Assembly (NCBI GenBank): GCA_052034005.1 | Contig: JBPOJB010000043.1 | Span: 1 to 64,000, forward strand | Direction: 5' to 3' | DNA length: 64,000 bases | DNA from: JAAYDI01 sp052034005 | GTDB taxonomy: Bacteria; Planctomycetota; Planctomycetia; Pirellulales; Pirellulaceae | Part shown: one piece after another, positions 61,101 through 64,000 of the stretch | How the letters are laid out: every line of letters starts with the position of its first letter | Position numbering within the stretch: position 1 is the first letter of the stretch | Made by a program: the position numbers and the translations under genes | The notes under the pieces: model-generated | Told to the model about the DNA's origin: nothing | What the model saw: only the letters and a program-made list of their open reading frames with translations | Database searches by the model: none

Positions 61101-62690
61101 GCATCCCGACCTCGGGCGAGCGCAGCGACCGACGCGGATGCGGTCCTGCTTGCGGGCATTGCCGGCTCCGAGGGCCTGATGGTGCAGAGCGCCGGGAAAG
61201 CTGGCGGGCCGGGCAAGCGGACTCCACCCGTTTCGCTCCCGGGCGATGCGGCCGCGGTGGATATGTCCGACCTGGTGAGTCCCAGTGATGCGGTGGCGGC
61301 CCGGGGGCCGGACCTTGGCCCGGATCCGGATCTGGGCGTGGCGATTGGCGACCCGCAGCCTGGGCCTCTGAGTCGACCGGCCGGACAAGCCTTGAAGGCG
61401 GATCTCACGATGCCCGAGGGCGTGGGCGGGCTCGGTAGTGCCGCCTCGGTCGAGGTGGGTTTGGCCACACGACGCGCCTCGGAAGAGAGTGCGGACATTC
61501 AGTTTGACACGCCGCGATTCAATCGGAACCGCGTCGGAGGGCAGTTGAGCTTCAGCCCCATGGTGGCGGTGCCGACCGAGCCGTTCCAGCGCCGCATCCA
61601 ACGCGTTCAGGGCATGGACGATCCGTCCGACGGCACGGGGCCTCAGACGGAAGACGCGATTGAATTGGGATTGGTCTTCTTGAGCAAAGCGCAATTGCCG
61701 GACGGACGGTGGTCATTAGATCGGTTTGCCAAGGAGGATGGGCTGCCTCAACTCGCGAGCGACTCTGCGGCGACGGGGCTCGCACTGCTCGCGTTCCAAG
61801 GGGCCGGCTACAACCACTTGGATTTCCGGTACGCACAGGTGGTGCGTCGCGGACTCGACTTCCTACTGAAGAACCAGCAGTTGGATGGGAGTCTGTATGT
61901 GCCGATGGATGAGGAATCGAACCGTGTCGTGCAGTTCTATAGCCACAGCATCGCAACACTGGCGATGTGCGAAGCGTACGGCATGACCCAGGATCCCACG
62001 CTGCGTGAACCGGCTCAGCGAGCCATCGACTTCCTGGTGGAGACTCAGAATGGTCAGCGCGGCGGTTGGCGCTACACGCGGGGTGTCGGCGCCGATACGT
62101 CGGTCACCGGCTGGGTGATGATGGCGCTCAAGAGCGGCGAGCTGGCCAACTTGAAGGTACCGAAGGAGACGTACCGTGCCATCGACCGGTGGCTGGACAC
62201 GGCACAAGCTTCACCCAACCAGCCGCATCTGTATTGCTATAACCCGTTTGCACCCGATACGGTTGAGCAGCGCGGCGGGCGGGTACCCACGCCCACAATG
62301 ACCTCCGTAGGACTGCTGATGCGGCTGTACCTGGGGTGGCACCGCGACCATCCGGCGTTCGCGCGCGGCACCGATTACCTGGCGAAACGACCGCCTGCCA
62401 TCGGCACACGAACCAATCCGCAGCGGGATACTTACTATTGGTACTACGGCACTCAGGTCATGTTTCACAAGGGCGGCCAACACTGGCGCGACTGGAACCA
62501 CGCCCTGCATCCGCTGCTGGTCGACACCCAGATCCGAGAAGGCGAGCTGGCTGGAAGCTGGGATCCGCGAAGACCGGTTCCCGACCGCTGGGCCGCACAT
62601 GCCGGCCGGCTTTACGTCACGACCATGAACCTGCTGTCGCTGGAAGTGACGTACCGTCATCTACCGCTGTACGACGATACCGCGAAATGA
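58143..62690 (+). CDS. Giant membrane-anchored Pro/Ala-rich protein with C-terminal squalene-oxidase-repeat toroid
   Basis: About 1515 residues. Three transmembrane helices lie at ~20-42 (WWPLVVAMVVLGGFLVGSVL), ~60-80 and ~88-108. A low-complexity region of roughly 1000 residues follows, at first rich in PRP/PPQ/RPE-type elements and then in Ala/Gly/Ser/Asp. From ~1165 to the end there is an alpha/alpha-toroid of the prenyltransferase/squalene oxidase repeat type (LSKAQLPDGRW, LKNQQLDGSLY, TQNGQRGGWRY, LLSLEVTYRHLPL). No DxDD catalytic motif is present. By position it is the TonB/TolA-equivalent partner of the ExbB/ExbD motor: anchored at the inner membrane, with a linker long enough to span the envelope. 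Confidence 0.8.
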   Translation: MADRRHILRKIQPARYRRIDDQWWPLVVAMVVLGGFLVGSVLAYLRWDDPRWYANAWTWLIAIPLIITAALAALAWTGNRWLRRTMQLSIVLGVIFHVVLLLLALETDVFERVWTEVLAAAERPRPKQIVKVPDYLSWQHDAHRRTLRDLHQPVEVRVPDPAVESVPREQVASPPPDMDIPPPQVPRPEDRPLPSLADRAEPNQAVPRQRDEMSKLSRRQAAAVPERPTQRVELPSVVPRPERREPSLQPEMRGLRPQQLAETPPQPPAHRPAESPAHVPTSPEGRRPEQARPAPQQPAPTTLARREPRQTVTPQAQAEPADRPPSTPEAPPMPPTPQKTAAETLQQRTRAPDARDTAETPPMAARPAPAAGQRKVEQPAPPRDTLAGTPRSVPSRQPRVTTRPDLTAMVDRLPDAPTVPPPVAPTAETPTAIRVERAQTGPATTTQPGQRAAAPAAPAPTTVAPQVAQRPPDEQRPDVDVVGAALPGRKPAASPALGSLSQRVSPESSNPAATQPSYTPAGPPSSADVQVAKRAAGNANPELPRPSAETIGASVTHQTPLRQMQRPTTAPAPSLSAVPEKHAERRRAVRGAPVATSPLMAETPSHAASTADGAEPTTEPASMALNKAEVGMAGRGDARNLAQADLAAASPGVIASGSARRAAVTQNLLPGPAIEPHDAAIVRRGQAGLTRPSTVLEANALDPTLLAAERQTADIQASASAALTQAAADAQPDRVTASKGDLDVDTGPTTLVAESGAGRGAGGGQPELSLGTPRERAQRARTGRALSPALLAETVGAATAASSAGGGGEPSAAAVDAGADSLVDARTGPEFASFGGPRALGGGPESVPTPSPARAARRDHGMLDQLPLGDVAERDETRVARKDSANRQVPVDLGIADVRAGQAADRADHELPSSTLSVGDTTISRPARATSGYGSGPSGAAGTLAVVDSAAAERMRDLAGRAEAPEAIAGPPAVGGGTGSPAQSARASRPRASAATDADAVLLAGIAGSEGLMVQSAGKAGGPGKRTPPVSLPGDAAAVDMSDLVSPSDAVAARGPDLGPDPDLGVAIGDPQPGPLSRPAGQALKADLTMPEGVGGLGSAASVEVGLATRRASEESADIQFDTPRFNRNRVGGQLSFSPMVAVPTEPFQRRIQRVQGMDDPSDGTGPQTEDAIELGLVFLSKAQLPDGRWSLDRFAKEDGLPQLASDSAATGLALLAFQGAGYNHLDFRYAQVVRRGLDFLLKNQQLDGSLYVPMDEESNRVVQFYSHSIATLAMCEAYGMTQDPTLREPAQRAIDFLVETQNGQRGGWRYTRGVGADTSVTGWVMMALKSGELANLKVPKETYRAIDRWLDTAQASPNQPHLYCYNPFAPDTVEQRGGRVPTPTMTSVGLLMRLYLGWHRDHPAFARGTDYLAKRPPAIGTRTNPQRDTYYWYYGTQVMFHKGGQHWRDWNHALHPLLVDTQIREGELAGSWDPRRPVPDRWAAHAGRLYVTTMNLLSLEVTYRHLPLYDDTAK

Positions 62691-62769
62691 CGTGCTGCCG
62701 GTTCGACCTGCGCTGCCGCACCGCCGGTTGATTTCGCATCTGCCCGCTTGCAGTTGACAGTCGCGGAGT

Positions 62770-62988
62770 TCACCGCAACGAGACGAGGCGCTTGCGGCCG
62801 TTGTCCTCAAGCTCAACCTTTCCCTCACGCGCGAGCCATCCCACGGCTTGCATCACGGTGTCGCGAGGTGCACTGACCACCTTGGCCAGCTGTGCTAGCG
62901 TCATCGGGCCGTTTTCGGCCAGCGTGTGCCAGACGGCTCCTGCGGTGTCACCGATCTGGGCAGTACACGAACTGCTCACCGCCGACAT
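62770..62988 (-). CDS. Small winged-helix protein, DUF2582 type
   Basis: 72 residues. The sequence CTAQIGDTAGAVWHTLAENG, then PMTLAQLAKVVSAPRD and AVGWLAREGKVELEDNG matches the small winged-helix family DUF2582. The core is GDTAGxIW...GWLAREGK. It presumably binds nucleic acid or mediates protein contact. A strong GGAGGG site precedes the ATG. Confidence 0.85.
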   Translation of the reverse strand: MSAVSSSCTAQIGDTAGAVWHTLAENGPMTLAQLAKVVSAPRDTVMQAVGWLAREGKVELEDNGRKRLVSLR

Positions 62989-63427
62989 GGTATTCCCTCC
63001 ACCGGGGTTTGAAGCTGGTGTCAACTTTTAACGAATATACAGGACTTGAGGCTTTCGTGGCAGTGGCGGGGCGCAGATTTGCAAAAGCCATAAATGACAG
63101 GGCTGATCACTGGTGGCCGGGCACCATGCTAGTGGCCCGTCCGGACTAAATCATGGGGTTGGTACTTCGCGACTCGGGACGACCCTACTCGGGCCTGATG
63201 AGCACTCATGTCTGGTCATTAGGGCCGCCACGTTGTGGCTGTTGTTGGTTTGGCGTATGGACGCGACTTTGTTCGTGCCGTCGCTTCGCGACTGCGAGCC
63301 AGGCGCCGCGCTGGTGCGCCGCTTCGCGCGGCCACAGGGCAGTTGATCCTTCCGGTGGAAGCACCGAGGGTTCGGTGCTCCCAGCACCGAATAGGTGACA
63401 ACGCAAAGATTTAGCCTGGAGGAGGCG
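62989..63427. other. Intergenic region with competing hairpins
   Basis: No gene is supported in this 439-base gap between two minus-strand genes. At 63360-63390 there is a three-arm structure: AGCACCGA (63360-63367), TCGGTGCT (63372-63379) and AGCACCGA again (63383-63390). The middle arm can pair with either flank, giving mutually exclusive 8-bp hairpins. It lies 37 bases downstream of the gene ending at 63428 and may be its terminator. A TTGACA-like hexamer (minus) is present near 63017-63022 without a clear -10. Confidence 0.5.
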
Positions 63428-63877
63428 CTAGCCCTGCACCGCCGGACGTCTGGAAGGGTTCAACAGGCTGGTGGTGATGGCCAGGAATACCGGGCTGATC
63501 TTGTCGAACTCCGTGTCCTCCGCCTGCCAGAGCAAGACGAAAGTCCGGTTCCCGAACGCGAAGCTGCGGACCCGGGAACTGACAATGAAGTCGAGGCAGT
63601 AAAACGACAAGTCATATCCGACCGAATGCGTGCCTTCGATTTCCTCTTCCACCCGTACGACTTCCACGTCGCCGTATTCCTGTTTGACTGAGTGCAGGGC
63701 TTCGGCCGCCAGCAGCTCAGGCGACTTGGAGGTCTGGAGGAACTGGAGCATCCAGAACCCGCTGCCCGGACTCTGCAGCGTCACGCAGTGTGTGTCGGCC
63801 CCCTGGTACTCTTCGCTGAACTCCCAGTTGTCGGGATAGGCGAAGCTGATTCCATGTCGTTCGTAGGTAGCAACCAT
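63428..63877 (-). CDS. Uncharacterised protein (149 aa)
   Basis: I do not recognise a specific family. The sequence MVATYERHGISFAYPDNWEF, then ESPGSGF-like and FGNRTFVLLWQAEDTEFDKI elements, has the layout of DUF1795/PsbP-like domains, which are single small alpha/beta proteins. No signal peptide or membrane helix is seen. The ATG at 63877 opens the conserved-looking part; an upstream reading adds only basic low-complexity residues. Confidence 0.65.
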   Translation of the reverse strand: MVATYERHGISFAYPDNWEFSEEYQGADTHCVTLQSPGSGFWMLQFLQTSKSPELLAAEALHSVKQEYGDVEVVRVEEEIEGTHSVGYDLSFYCLDFIVSSRVRSFAFGNRTFVLLWQAEDTEFDKISPVFLAITTSLLNPSRRPAVQG

Positions 63878-64000
63878 TGCGCACCGTAGTCGGAAAAGCC
63901 ATCTCGGGCCGGTACCTGCCAACGCATCCTAAACGACGGTGCACGGTTTGGCAAAGTAGACAAGCGAAAAAGCCGGAAACCGAACCTTGCTGCCGATCGC

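Overview
This is a high-GC chromosomal stretch of a bacterium, most likely a planctomycete (Pirellulales-like). The evidence is the mix of families rather than any marker gene. It includes a DUF1080 lipoprotein, a secreted PQQ-type propeller, a DUF116-prenyl synthase fusion, a response regulator with an N-terminal excisionase-type HTH, a very large prepilin-like protein, and an ExbB/ExbD operon ending in a giant proline-rich protein. No phage, insertion sequence, rRNA operon or CRISPR array is visible. Base composition is even, so this looks like core chromosome, not an island.

Layout. 1-7.5 kb: a tRNA-Leu and housekeeping biosynthesis (proB, purF, trmB, a FabZ-type dehydratase, trpD, a nucleoside hydrolase). 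7.5-14.2 kb: an HtrA-type protease with a degenerate DksA-like protein, an FHA/coiled-coil protein, a sugar isomerase-like protein and a class III aminotransferase. 14.2-27.4 kb: ten consecutive minus-strand genes. They are a class II terpene cyclase, a DUF116-prenyl synthase fusion, rpsR, a protein-prenyltransferase-beta-like protein, an ABC exporter pair, a PIG-L deacetylase coupled to a CbxX-type AAA+ ATPase, then queE and queF. 27.7-29.8 kb: a translationally coupled zinc metallopeptidase and ATP-grasp ligase. 29.8-33.8 kb: a four-gene minus operon of secreted propeller, lipoyl carrier (GcvH-like), dicluster ferredoxin and radical SAM protein. 33.9-41.8 kb: two unrecognised proteins, a SNF2 helicase, a KOW-only mini-protein, mnmG and a two-component pair behind a near-consensus promoter. 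42-53 kb: ispH, a nucleosidase, a membrane glycosyltransferase, a DHDPS-family lyase, a CBS protein, the DUF1080 lipoprotein, the prepilin-like protein and a nucleotide-sugar epimerase. 53.4-62.7 kb: a TPR-ExbB-ExbD-giant protein operon. The window ends with a small winged-helix protein and an unrecognised protein.

Three groups look most like under-described systems. The first is the isoprenoid locus: a prenyl synthase with long-chain features fused to DUF116, a DxDD cyclase, and a prenyltransferase-beta-like protein that has lost its zinc ligands, next to an exporter. The second is the lipoyl carrier/ferredoxin/radical SAM/propeller operon, which has a GcvH without its P, T and L partners. 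The third is the Exb-type motor operon whose last gene joins three membrane helices, a roughly 1000-residue Pro/Ala-rich stretch and a C-terminal alpha/alpha-toroid. Functions proposed for these are inferences from domain content and gene order.
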